From NCBI GenBank assembly GCA_902783355.1, contig CACZQQ010000113.1:1-9382 (forward strand): 9,382 nucleotides of DNA. Reading direction: 5' to 3'. How positions within the stretch are numbered: the first letter of the stretch is position 1; the number at the start of each line of letters is the position of its first letter. The position numbers and the translations under genes are program-made. Source of the stretch: an uncultured bacterium (GTDB taxonomy: Bacteria > Verrucomicrobiota > Lentisphaeria > Oligosphaerales > Oligosphaeraceae). Shown here piece by piece: positions 1 to 5,797 of this stretch. The notes under the pieces were generated by a model. It worked only from the letters and a program-made list of their open reading frames with translations, searched no databases and had not been told where the DNA came from.

Positions 1-40
1 GGACTCATGCTAATTATAAGCGTCTTTTGGCGAAAATCAA

Positions 41-86
41 GCCGTCATCGCTTTTTTTTTGCGCCGGACGGCAAAAAAGTTTTTTT
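41..86 (+). terminator. Possible intrinsic terminator hairpin of an upstream gene
   Basis: Two competing foldings share the same right arm. In one, GCCGTC at 41-46 pairs with GACGGC at 67-72 across a 20-base loop. In the other, TTTTTTGC at 55-62 pairs with GCAAAAAA at 71-78 across an 8-base loop. Either hairpin is followed by a T run at 80-86, which is the layout of a rho-independent terminator on the + strand. It would end a gene lying left of the window. The stem is A/T-rich in the second folding and the loop is long in the first, so this is only a candidate. Confidence 0.3.
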
Positions 87-191
87 CGGGCGTGCGAAGC
101 CCATTGCGCGTGTCTTTTCCCGCAAATCATGGTTGCAACAGTATATTTTGTTTCTTTACATTCAGACAAGCCGCTTTACCCTACCTGTTTC

Positions 192-196
192 GGAGG
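192..196 (+). promoter_or_regulatory. Ribosome-binding site fixing the aldolase start
   Basis: GGAGG lies six bases before the ATG at 203. The reading frame stays open back to position 59, but none of the upstream start codons has such a site, and the extra residues do not belong to the aldolase fold. The start at 203 is therefore preferred. Confidence 0.8.
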
Positions 197-202
197 CCAT
201 CC

Positions 203-817
203 ATGAAAGAGAAATTCGAATCCCTCCTGTCCCAGTGCCCGCTTGTGGCAATCCTGCGCGGCATCACGCCAGCCGAAATCCTCCCCGCCTGCGAGACGTT
301 GGGCGAGGCGGGCGTCCGCCTGCTGGAGATTCCGCTGAACTCGCCGGACGCCTTCCGCAGCATCGCGCTGGCCTCCGACTACTGCGAGAAGAACGGCATG
401 ATGGCGGGCGCCGGCACGGTCACCACGCCGGAAGGCGTCCAGTCCGTGGCCTCCGCCAACGGCCGCTTCATCATCTCCCCCAACACGAACACGGAGGTCA
501 TCCGCGCGACCAAGCGCCTCGGCCTCCTCTCCATCCCTGGCTTCTTCACCGCCTCCGAGGCCTTCGAGGCCATGGCGGCCGGCGCCGACTACCTCAAGCT
601 CTTCCCCGCCATCCTCGGGCCCGGCTACGTCAAGGACCTCAAGGCGGTTGTCAAGGCCCCCATCATGGCGGTGGGCGGCGTCAACGCGGAGAACCTGGGC
701 GCCTTCCTGAAGGTCTGCTGCGGCGTCGGCATCGGAAGCGCCCTCTACAAGGCGGGCAAGTCGCTGGAGGCCCTCCGGGCGGACGCCGAGGCGATGGTCA
801 AGGCGGCCAAGGCATAG
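203..817 (+). CDS. dgoA: 2-dehydro-3-deoxy-phosphosugar-acid aldolase, DgoA-like (KDPG/KDPGal aldolase family)
   Basis: A cytoplasmic class I (Schiff-base) aldolase of 204 residues, the usual length for the family. It cleaves a 2-keto-3-deoxy-6-phospho sugar acid to pyruvate and glyceraldehyde 3-phosphate. Visible motifs are AILRGITP (residues 16-23, Arg19), EIPLNSP (42-48, Glu42 as the general acid/base), GAGTV, the phosphate-pocket region ISPNTNTEVIR, LKLFPA with the Schiff-base Lys132, and VGGVNAENL plus GIGSALYKAG near the end. The EIPLNSP form, and PN where Eda has PG, favour the DgoA (phosphogalactonate) branch over Eda. The substrate still cannot be settled from sequence: KDPG, KDPGal or both are possible. 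No dehydratase or KDGal kinase gene lies alongside. The start at 203 follows GGAGG. The TAG stop overlaps the ribosome-binding site of the next gene. Family membership is secure; the dgoA assignment is less so. Confidence 0.85.
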   Translation: MKEKFESLLSQCPLVAILRGITPAEILPACETLGEAGVRLLEIPLNSPDAFRSIALASDYCEKNGMMAGAGTVTTPEGVQSVASANGRFIISPNTNTEVIRATKRLGLLSIPGFFTASEAFEAMAAGADYLKLFPAILGPGYVKDLKAVVKAPIMAVGGVNAENLGAFLKVCCGVGIGSALYKAGKSLEALRADAEAMVKAAKA

Positions 818-821
818 GAGG
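816..821 (+). promoter_or_regulatory. Ribosome-binding site fixing the exonuclease start
   Basis: AGGAGG overlaps the TAG stop of the aldolase gene and lies four bases before the ATG at 826. It decides the start in a frame that is open from position 7, and it suggests translational coupling with the aldolase gene. Confidence 0.8.
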
Positions 822-825
822 ACCC

Positions 826-1758
826 ATGGGCCGCCTCTGCCTCATCGACGCCTACTCGCAGATCTACCGCGTTTTCTACGCCATCCGGATGCTGAACAAT
901 CCGGCGGGCGAGCCGGTCAACGCCCTCTACGGCATGGCGCGCCTCTTCCTGCAGCTGGACGAGACCGTCCCCTCCGAATGGGGCGCGCTTGTCTTCGACC
1001 TGGGCAAATGCGCCCGCCGGACGGCACTCCTGCCCGACTACAAGGCGCAGCGGCCGCCCATGCCGCCGGAACTGCGCGCCCAGACGGCCGCCATCCGCCA
1101 ATGGGCGGAGGCCTTCGGCTGGCCCATCGTCCAGCGCGAGGGCTTCGAGGCGGACGACCTCATCTGCGGCCTCGCCGGCCAGCGCGGCGGCGCGGACGCC
1201 CTCATCCTCTCCTCCGACAAGGACCTGCATCAACTTGTTCAAGGAGATTCAGTTGCCATGCTGGCCAAGGGCGCCACGCCCAAGACGCCGTGGGTTCCCG
1301 TCGGCGAGGCGGAGGCCACGCGGAAGTTCGGCGTGCCGCCACGGCAGCTGGGCGACTACCTGGCGCTCATCGGCGACACGGTCGACAACATCCCTGGCGT
1401 CGCAGGCGTCGGCCCGAAGACCGCCGTCAAGCTGCTGGAGCAGTTTGGCGACATCGACAATCTTCTGGCCCATCTGGAGCAAGTCGCCTCCGCAAAGACG
1501 CGCCAGGCGCTGGCGGATTCCGCGGAGCAGCTGCGCCGCAACCGCTCCCTCGTCCAGCTGGACCCCGTCCTGCCGGAAGGCTGGCGGGGCCTGGACGATA
1601 TCAGGCGCCGCGAACCCGACTGGCAGAGAATTGACCAACTCTCTGCGGCGCAAGGATTTACATCAATACAGGCAGCCATCCAGAAGCACATGCCGGCGGC
1701 TCAGCCGACTCCTGTGCCCCCATCGTCCGCACCCCCTGTGCAAGGCACGCTTTTCTGA
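826..1758 (+). CDS. Stand-alone 5'-3' exonuclease / flap endonuclease (PolA N-terminal domain family)
   Basis: A 310-residue FEN-family nuclease equivalent to the 5' nuclease domain of DNA polymerase I. No polymerase or 3'-5' exonuclease domain follows. Members cut RNA primers and 5' flaps during lagging-strand processing and repair. Metal-site motifs are IDAYSQIYR (Asp8), FD at 57-58, PDYKAQRPP (70-78, the helical-gateway lysine/arginine region), GFEADDLI (106-113) and SSDKDLHQLV (129-138). GD at 183-184 and DN at 187-188 follow. The helix-three-turn-helix DNA-binding segment IPGVAGVGPKTAVKLL comes at 189-204. After about residue 285 comes a Pro/Ala-rich tail ending exactly in QGTLF (306-310). 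That resembles the bacterial sliding-clamp binding motif (consensus near QLxLF). Codon use shifts abruptly to A/T-ending codons at 1228-1254 and again around 1651-1668. ATG 826 is chosen for its AGGAGG. The family call is firm; whether a full-length PolA exists elsewhere is unknown. Confidence 0.92.
   Translation: MGRLCLIDAYSQIYRVFYAIRMLNNPAGEPVNALYGMARLFLQLDETVPSEWGALVFDLGKCARRTALLPDYKAQRPPMPPELRAQTAAIRQWAEAFGWPIVQREGFEADDLICGLAGQRGGADALILSSDKDLHQLVQGDSVAMLAKGATPKTPWVPVGEAEATRKFGVPPRQLGDYLALIGDTVDNIPGVAGVGPKTAVKLLEQFGDIDNLLAHLEQVASAKTRQALADSAEQLRRNRSLVQLDPVLPEGWRGLDDIRRREPDWQRIDQLSAAQGFTSIQAAIQKHMPAAQPTPVPPSSAPPVQGTLF
1228..1254 (+). other. Nine-codon A/T-ending codon island within the exonuclease gene
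   Basis: All nine consecutive codons (residues 135-143, just after the SSDKD metal motif) end in A or T. None of the 20 codons before and only one of the 20 after does so. The protein sequence itself remains typical of the family, so the change is essentially synonymous. The cause is not evident from the window. Confidence 0.75.
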
Positions 1759-1764
1759 CACAAC

Positions 1765-3027
1765 ATGCTCATCCGCAATACCATTCTAGCAGACGGCTCC
1801 TGCGTGGACATCTCCGTGCAGGGGAAGCGCTTCGCCGCCATCGTCCCCGCCGGCGCGGCAAAGGCCGCGCCTGGAGAGGAGACCTTCGACGCCACGGGAC
1901 TGCTTGCCCTGCCGCCCTTCTACAACTGCCACACGCACGTCCCCATGGTGCTCCTGCGCGGCTACGCCGACGACCTCGAGCTGCACACATGGCTCAACGA
2001 CCACATCTGGCCGGCCGAGGCGAAGCTCGTCCCCGAGGACATCTACCACGGCACGCGCCTCGCCCTCCTGGAGATGATCAAGTCCGGAACCGTCTTCTTC
2101 AGAGACACCTACTTCATGGGCGAGGGGACCATCCGCGCCGCCGAGGAGATGGGGCTTCGCGCCGCGGTCGGCACCACCTGGCTGGACCTCGCGGGGGATG
2201 GCAATCCCAAGCTGGCCGCCGCCAACGACGCCCTCTTCCAGCGCTTCTTCGCCGGCGAATTCGACCCGCGCGTCACCCTGGAATACGGTCCGCACGCCAT
2301 CTACACGGTGCCGGAGAAGAACCTGCGCGACTTCGCGCGCCTCTCCGCCGAGAAGAACGTCCCCGTCCACATCCATCTGGCGGAGACGAAGAAGGAGTTC
2401 GACGACTGCCAGGCGGCGCACGGCGGCCTCACGCCCGTCGAATATCTGGCCGAAGTCGGCCTGCTCAACGAGCGCGCGCGGCTGGCGCACTGCGTCTGGC
2501 TGACGGAGCGCGACATCGAGCTGCTGGCCTCCAGCCGTGCGGCAGTCGCCATCAACGCCACGAGCAACCTGAAGCTCTGTTCGGGCATGCCGCCCATCGC
2601 GAAGCTGCTTGCGGCGGGCGTCCGCGTGACCATCGGCACGGACGGATGCGCCTCCAACAACGCGCACTCCATGTTCTCTGAGATGAAGATCGCGGCGCTG
2701 ACCGCCAAGATCCAGTCCGGCAAGCCCACGGCCGGCAAGGCGGAGGAGATCTTCCACGCGGCGACGACCGCAGGCGCGGAGCTGCTCTTCGACGAACCCT
2801 GCGGCGTCGTCGAGGGCGCCCCCGCCGACGCCATGTTCATCGACCTCGAACAGCCCTACCTCATCGGCGACTACAACTGGTGCTCGAATCTTGTCTACGC
2901 GGGCGAATCCTCCTGCGTGGACTCGCTGCTCTGCGACGGGCGGCTCCTCATGACGCACCGCCATGTCGACAACGAAGAGGAAATCATGCGTCTGGGCCGC
3001 AAGGCCTGCGACAAATTCCGGAGATAG
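1765..3027 (+). CDS. Amidohydrolase-family aminohydrolase, MTA/S-adenosylhomocysteine deaminase-like
   Basis: A 420-residue metal-dependent hydrolase of the COG0402 / TrzA-MtaD branch. Members deaminate purine-like or related substrates, such as S-adenosylhomocysteine, 5'-methylthioadenosine, adenosine or guanine. The metal ligands of the TIM-barrel site are visible: NCHTH (His56, His58), HIHLAET (His202, His204, with catalytic Glu207), AHCVWL (His242) and GTDGCASNN (Asp293). The short beta-sandwich halves flanking the barrel are at residues 1-50 and about 350-400. The GTDGxxSNN motif and spacing best fit the MTA/SAH deaminase group, but annotation transfer within this branch is unreliable and the substrate is unproven. 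It starts six bases after the exonuclease stop with no obvious Shine-Dalgarno sequence, which suggests translational coupling. Its stop lies in the leader of the kinase gene. No methionine-salvage gene is adjacent. Confidence 0.85.
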   Translation: MLIRNTILADGSCVDISVQGKRFAAIVPAGAAKAAPGEETFDATGLLALPPFYNCHTHVPMVLLRGYADDLELHTWLNDHIWPAEAKLVPEDIYHGTRLALLEMIKSGTVFFRDTYFMGEGTIRAAEEMGLRAAVGTTWLDLAGDGNPKLAAANDALFQRFFAGEFDPRVTLEYGPHAIYTVPEKNLRDFARLSAEKNVPVHIHLAETKKEFDDCQAAHGGLTPVEYLAEVGLLNERARLAHCVWLTERDIELLASSRAAVAINATSNLKLCSGMPPIAKLLAAGVRVTIGTDGCASNNAHSMFSEMKIAALTAKIQSGKPTAGKAEEIFHAATTAGAELLFDEPCGVVEGAPADAMFIDLEQPYLIGDYNWCSNLVYAGESSCVDSLLCDGRLLMTHRHVDNEEEIMRLGRKACDKFRR

Positions 3028-3033
3028 CATTCC

Positions 3034-3987
3034 ATGCCCACAGGCAAGTACATCATCGCGATCGGCGCGAACCCCGCATGGGAGCGCGTCCTCCACTTTG
3101 ACACGCTTCGGCCGGGCGAGGTCAACCGCGCCACCTCCTGCGGCGGCTATCCCGCCGGCAAGGCGGGCAACTTCTGCCGCGCCCTCAAGAGCCTGGGCGG
3201 CCTGAAGGGCAAGCAGCTGACCTTCCTGGGCGGCGACACGGGGCGGCGCTATCTGGCTGCCTGCCAGGCGGAAGGGCTTCCCTGCGCCGCCGTCGACGTC
3301 CCCGAGGAGACGCGCGACTGCATCAACTGCGTCCAGGCGAACGGAACGATGACCGAACTCGTGGAGCCGGGCCACGCCATAAGCCCGGAGGCCGCCGCCC
3401 AGTTCCGCAACCTGCTCGTCGGCGAAATCCCCTCTGCGGCCGCGCTGGCGCTTTGCGGCTCCATCCCGAAGGGGACCGAAGAGGGCTTTCTGGAGACGGT
3501 CGTGCTCTACGCGGGCCAGGCGGGGCTCCCCCTGCTGGCCGACAACGTGGATTTCTGCCGCCGTCTCCGCGGCGACGGCCAGGGCGCCGTCCTCAAGATC
3601 AACGCCGACGAAGTGCGCAAATGCACGGGCGAGGCCACCGTCCCCGCGGCTCTGGAGCAGCTGCACGAGCGCTTCCCGCGCCTGACCGCAGGCATCACGG
3701 ACGGCCCCGGCGCCGCCTGGCTCCTGGAGCCCTTTGGCCGCCGCATTGTCCAGTTCACCCTGCCCCGCCTGGAGAAGGTCGTCAATCCGCTGGGGGCCGG
3801 CGACACATGCTCCGCCGTCTTCATCTCGCGGCTGCTCAGCGGATTCAACGCGGCCGAGGCCTTCGCCGACGCCCTGTGCGCCGCCAGCGCCTCCTGCCTC
3901 ACCGACGTCTGCGGCGATTTCGACAGCCAGGCCGCCCTCGACCTGCGCATGAAGACCATCTGGAACGACTACAAGTCCTTTTCCTAA
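3034..3987 (+). CDS. PfkB-family carbohydrate kinase, 1-phosphofructokinase (FruK)/LacC-like
   Basis: A 317-residue ribokinase-fold kinase expected to phosphorylate a sugar phosphate with ATP in the cytoplasm. Evidence is the C-terminal PfkB signature NPLGAGDTCSAVF (residues 251-263), with catalytic base Asp257. LCGSIPKG resembles the GSxPxG loop of FruK and LacC, and LKINADEV resembles their KPNxxE motif. The N-terminal NPAWERVLHF and PGEVNRA blocks are in the right places for substrate binding. Two features depart from textbook FruK: the Asp of NPALD is Glu17, and the usual GGKGxN block reads AGKAGN (41-46). A fructose- or tagatose-phosphate role is therefore a guess. Together with the DgoA-like aldolase it could feed triose phosphates into glycolysis, but no transporter or regulator is present to name the sugar. 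GGAGA at 3020-3024, nine bases before the ATG, supports the start. An AT-rich spacer with stops in all three frames follows the gene. Confidence 0.82.
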   Translation: MPTGKYIIAIGANPAWERVLHFDTLRPGEVNRATSCGGYPAGKAGNFCRALKSLGGLKGKQLTFLGGDTGRRYLAACQAEGLPCAAVDVPEETRDCINCVQANGTMTELVEPGHAISPEAAAQFRNLLVGEIPSAAALALCGSIPKGTEEGFLETVVLYAGQAGLPLLADNVDFCRRLRGDGQGAVLKINADEVRKCTGEATVPAALEQLHERFPRLTAGITDGPGAAWLLEPFGRRIVQFTLPRLEKVVNPLGAGDTCSAVFISRLLSGFNAAEAFADALCAASASCLTDVCGDFDSQAALDLRMKTIWNDYKSFS

Positions 3988-3997
3988 ATAATAGTAC

Positions 3998-4705
3998 ATG
4001 AGCGACAAGCCCAAAAACTTCATAGACATCTGGTATGCCGCCAAGGCGACGCGGATCGTCTACATGCCGCCGAAGATCATCGAGACCTTTGGCGAGACGA
4101 GGGTGCTCTACACCCTCATCTCGGAGGACATGGACAACCCCACACGCCTCAATCTGCGCAGCGGCCAGGTGACGGCGGAGCGCCCACGCATCATCACCCC
4201 CCAGTACTACCGCGAGAAGGCTGTCGGGAACTGGGGGCCGGACGCGCAGCGCTACTTTGACGAGGTCATGTCCAAGAACGACCAGGCCCGCTTCCTCCAG
4301 TACGGCCTCCGCTTCATGAAGCAGGACTTCAACTGCCAGAGCGTCAGCGGCAACATCGGCGACGTCGCCGAACAGGCGGCCCGCGACGCGCAGGACGACC
4401 TGGAGACCGTCCGCGGCGTGGTCGTCGGCAACGACGACACGTGGGAGGTCTCCCTCATGTTCTTCATCACGCGCCTCGTGGAGAAGTCGCTGCCCTACAA
4501 TGCGCGCGACATCGACGCGCGCGGCCTCTTCCGGCTCGACGACGGCGTGCCCGTCGCCGTCCGCAAGGAGATCGAGGCGGACATGGCCGCCTGCCAGACC
4601 CTGGAAGACGCGCGGCGCCTCGGCGGCAAGCTCAAGGACTACGGCCTCATGGACAGCTACGAGGACCGCTTCTACGACCTCTACAGGCGCCTCAGGGACG
4701 CCTGA
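3998..4705 (+). CDS. Conserved-looking protein of unknown function, 235 residues
   Basis: I do not recognise a named domain. Codon use, with mostly G or C at third positions, and position within the gene array mark it as a real gene. The protein is soluble, with no signal peptide or membrane segment. The N-terminal third carries alternating hydrophobic stretches (VYMPPKIIE, TRVLYTLISE) and a distinctive AERPRIITP block at 60-68. The middle and C-terminus appear mostly helical and charged, including NDDTWEVSLMFF (145-156) and an acidic/aromatic end. From memory, the AERPxIITP-type block recalls uncharacterised proteins in verrucomicrobial genomes, but I cannot confirm this. The ATG at 3998 lies ten bases after the kinase stop, with no Shine-Dalgarno sequence, so translation may depend on the upstream gene. 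No function is proposed. Confidence 0.75.
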   Translation: MSDKPKNFIDIWYAAKATRIVYMPPKIIETFGETRVLYTLISEDMDNPTRLNLRSGQVTAERPRIITPQYYREKAVGNWGPDAQRYFDEVMSKNDQARFLQYGLRFMKQDFNCQSVSGNIGDVAEQAARDAQDDLETVRGVVVGNDDTWEVSLMFFITRLVEKSLPYNARDIDARGLFRLDDGVPVAVRKEIEADMAACQTLEDARRLGGKLKDYGLMDSYEDRFYDLYRRLRDA

Positions 4706-4715
4706 AATCCATGGC

Positions 4716-4720
4716 AGGAA
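4716..4720 (+). promoter_or_regulatory. Ribosome-binding site that decides the dUTPase start
   Basis: AGGAA lies nine bases before ATG 4730 but directly abuts the in-frame TTG at 4721. The ATG is therefore the better start, giving a 145-residue dUTPase. Confidence 0.6.
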
Positions 4721-4729
4721 TTGACAGAA

Positions 4730-5167
4730 ATGGACAGGATCTACTTTCAGATTGCGGAATCCGACCGTGACTTGACGCCGGCGAAGCAGCACGCCTCCGA
4801 CGCGGCCTACGATTTGCGGGCGGCGGCCGCGATGACGCTTGAACCCGGCGAGTTCCGCGCCGTCCCCACGGGCGTGCGGCTGGAGATGCCGTTGGACTAC
4901 GCGGCGCAGGTTCGTCCCCGCAGCGGCTTGGCGCTCAAGCACGGCATCACGGTCCTGAACTCGCCCGGCACCATCGACGCAGGCTACCGCGGCGAGGTAC
5001 AGGTCATCCTCATCAACCATGGCCATGCGCCCTTTGCCATCGCGCGCGGCGACCGCATTGCGCAACTCCTCTTCGAGAAGCTGCCCAGCTGCGAGCTGTG
5101 CCCCAAGGAGACGCTTGGGGGCAGCGACCGCGGCGAAGGCGGCTTCGGTTCCACCGGCGTCGCCTGA
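4730..5167 (+). CDS. dut: Deoxyuridine 5'-triphosphate nucleotidohydrolase (trimeric dUTPase)
   Basis: It hydrolyses dUTP to dUMP and pyrophosphate. This keeps uracil out of DNA and supplies the thymidylate synthase substrate. At 145 residues it is a full-length trimeric dUTPase with all five family motifs: I, AAYDLRAA (25-32); II, RPRSGLALKHG (62-72); III, NSPGTIDAGYRGE (77-89, with the catalytic water-binding Asp83 and Tyr86 that contacts deoxyribose); IV, RGDRIAQLLF (106-115); V, RGEGGFGSTG (134-143), the Gly-rich arm that closes over the nucleotide of a neighbouring subunit. Three cysteines are present but no extra domain. The TGA stop at 5165-5167 is in the same frame as the following transglycosylase gene, 12 bases before its first possible start. 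The assignment is secure. Confidence 0.95.
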   Translation: MDRIYFQIAESDRDLTPAKQHASDAAYDLRAAAAMTLEPGEFRAVPTGVRLEMPLDYAAQVRPRSGLALKHGITVLNSPGTIDAGYRGEVQVILINHGHAPFAIARGDRIAQLLFEKLPSCELCPKETLGGSDRGEGGFGSTGVA

Positions 5168-5179
5168 CCTGCCCTCCCC

Positions 5180-5797
5180 TTGCCTGTGAAGTCCTCCCCG
5201 AAACCATTTCCGCTCCGCAAGGCGCTGATTCTGCTGGGCGCCGTCGTCGTGCTGTGCCTGGCGGCCCTTGCGATGCGCTGGTGGCACACGGGCGTCCCCT
5301 ACTGGCTGGAGAAGCATGACGAGAATGTCCTGCTGCCGCTCATCGAGCAGACGGCCCGCAGGCACGGCGTCTCGCCCTTACTGGTTCGCGCCCTCATCTG
5401 GAAGGAGAGCCGCTTCGACCAGTTCTCCGTCGGCTCGAAGGGCGAGATCGGGCTGATGCAGATTACGGACGGGGCCGTCCAGGACTGGGCGCGCCGGACG
5501 AAATCGGACAAGCCGAGCCGCTTCGACCTCTTCATTCCGGAGGTCAACGTGGAAATCGGCACCTGGTATCTGGGGCAGGCCGCCCGCCATTGGAAGGGCT
5601 ACGCCTCCCAGGACCTGCTCACCCTGGCGGAATACAACGCCGGCTACGGCAAGGTCAGCGGCAGCTGGGCCCCCAAGGACCCGCAGACCGTCGTCGTCCC
5701 CGCCGACATCACCTACCCCGGCACGCGCCAATACGTCCAGATGATTCTCGAGCGCAAGAAGCAATACGAAAACGCGCAGTTGAAACAAATACCATGA
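5180..5797 (+). CDS. Membrane-anchored lytic murein transglycosylase (SLT/LysM-type goose-lysozyme-like fold)
   Basis: A 205-residue protein with a short basic N-terminus, one hydrophobic segment at about residues 15-32 without a lipobox, and a periplasmic SLT domain. It is expected to cleave the MurNAc-GlcNAc bond of peptidoglycan, forming 1,6-anhydro-MurNAc. SLT motifs are WKESRFDQF (74-82, catalytic Glu76), GEIGLMQI (88-95) and AEYNAGYGKV (150-159). No LysM or other wall-binding module follows. The start is uncertain: only TTG 5180 or GTG 5186 keeps the membrane anchor, and neither has a Shine-Dalgarno sequence. The nearest in-frame ATG (5273) would delete the anchor. Termination-reinitiation from dut is plausible. 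The stop overlaps the DedA start as ATGA, so the two envelope genes are probably translationally coupled. The family is clear; the exact wall role is not. Confidence 0.88.
   Translation: MPVKSSPKPFPLRKALILLGAVVVLCLAALAMRWWHTGVPYWLEKHDENVLLPLIEQTARRHGVSPLLVRALIWKESRFDQFSVGSKGEIGLMQITDGAVQDWARRTKSDKPSRFDLFIPEVNVEIGTWYLGQAARHWKGYASQDLLTLAEYNAGYGKVSGSWAPKDPQTVVVPADITYPGTRQYVQMILERKKQYENAQLKQIP

Larger units (their letters stand above)
1..202 (+). promoter_or_regulatory. AT-rich leader upstream of the aldolase gene, promoter poorly defined
   Basis: No gene is supported here. The stretch is much richer in A and T than the rest of the window, with homopolymer runs at 51-60, 73-78 and 80-86. This is the only sizeable non-coding space in the window, so a promoter for the downstream gene array would be expected here. 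The best -10-like hexamer is TATATT at 142-147, but it lacks a good -35 box at normal spacing. A TTGCAA at 133-138 sits 17 bases before TTACAT (156-161), which is a weak -10 match. Open reading frames do extend through this region from both adjacent genes, but they lack ribosome-binding sites and give composition unlike protein. The promoter assignment is inference. Confidence 0.3.

Noticed and set aside
59..202. N-terminal extension of the aldolase to position 59
   Set aside because: It would translate the AT-rich leader, is not part of the aldolase fold, and the GGAGG is placed for ATG 203.
7..825. N-terminal extension of the exonuclease frame back to position 7
   Set aside because: It runs out of frame through the aldolase gene and gives Arg/Gly/Pro-rich low-complexity sequence. 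The AGGAGG before ATG 826 and the motif starting at residue 8 fix the true start.
826..1758. Phage-type or defence nuclease
   Set aside because: The FEN motifs and the housekeeping neighbours fit a chromosomal replication/repair enzyme. No phage, toxin or defence genes are nearby.
203..3987. A dedicated sugar-acid catabolic operon formed by the aldolase and the PfkB kinase
   Set aside because: An exonuclease and an aminohydrolase lie between them, and no dehydratase, transporter or regulator is present. Shared transcription is likely but a shared pathway is not shown.
1786..4044. Open frame of 752 codons on the - strand opposite the amidohydrolase and kinase genes
   Set aside because: It is a shadow of GC-ending codon usage on the + strand. 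The translation is low-complexity Ala/Gly/Val/Arg-rich with no recognisable motif, and the + strand genes are clear family members.
4721..4729. TTG start for dUTPase
   Set aside because: The AGGA-type site directly abuts it, leaving no spacing, while ATG 4730 is correctly spaced and gives a standard-length enzyme.
3899..5365. Open frame of 488 codons on the - strand opposite the unknown protein and dut
   Set aside because: Same shadow effect. It runs across several + strand genes including the certain dUTPase.
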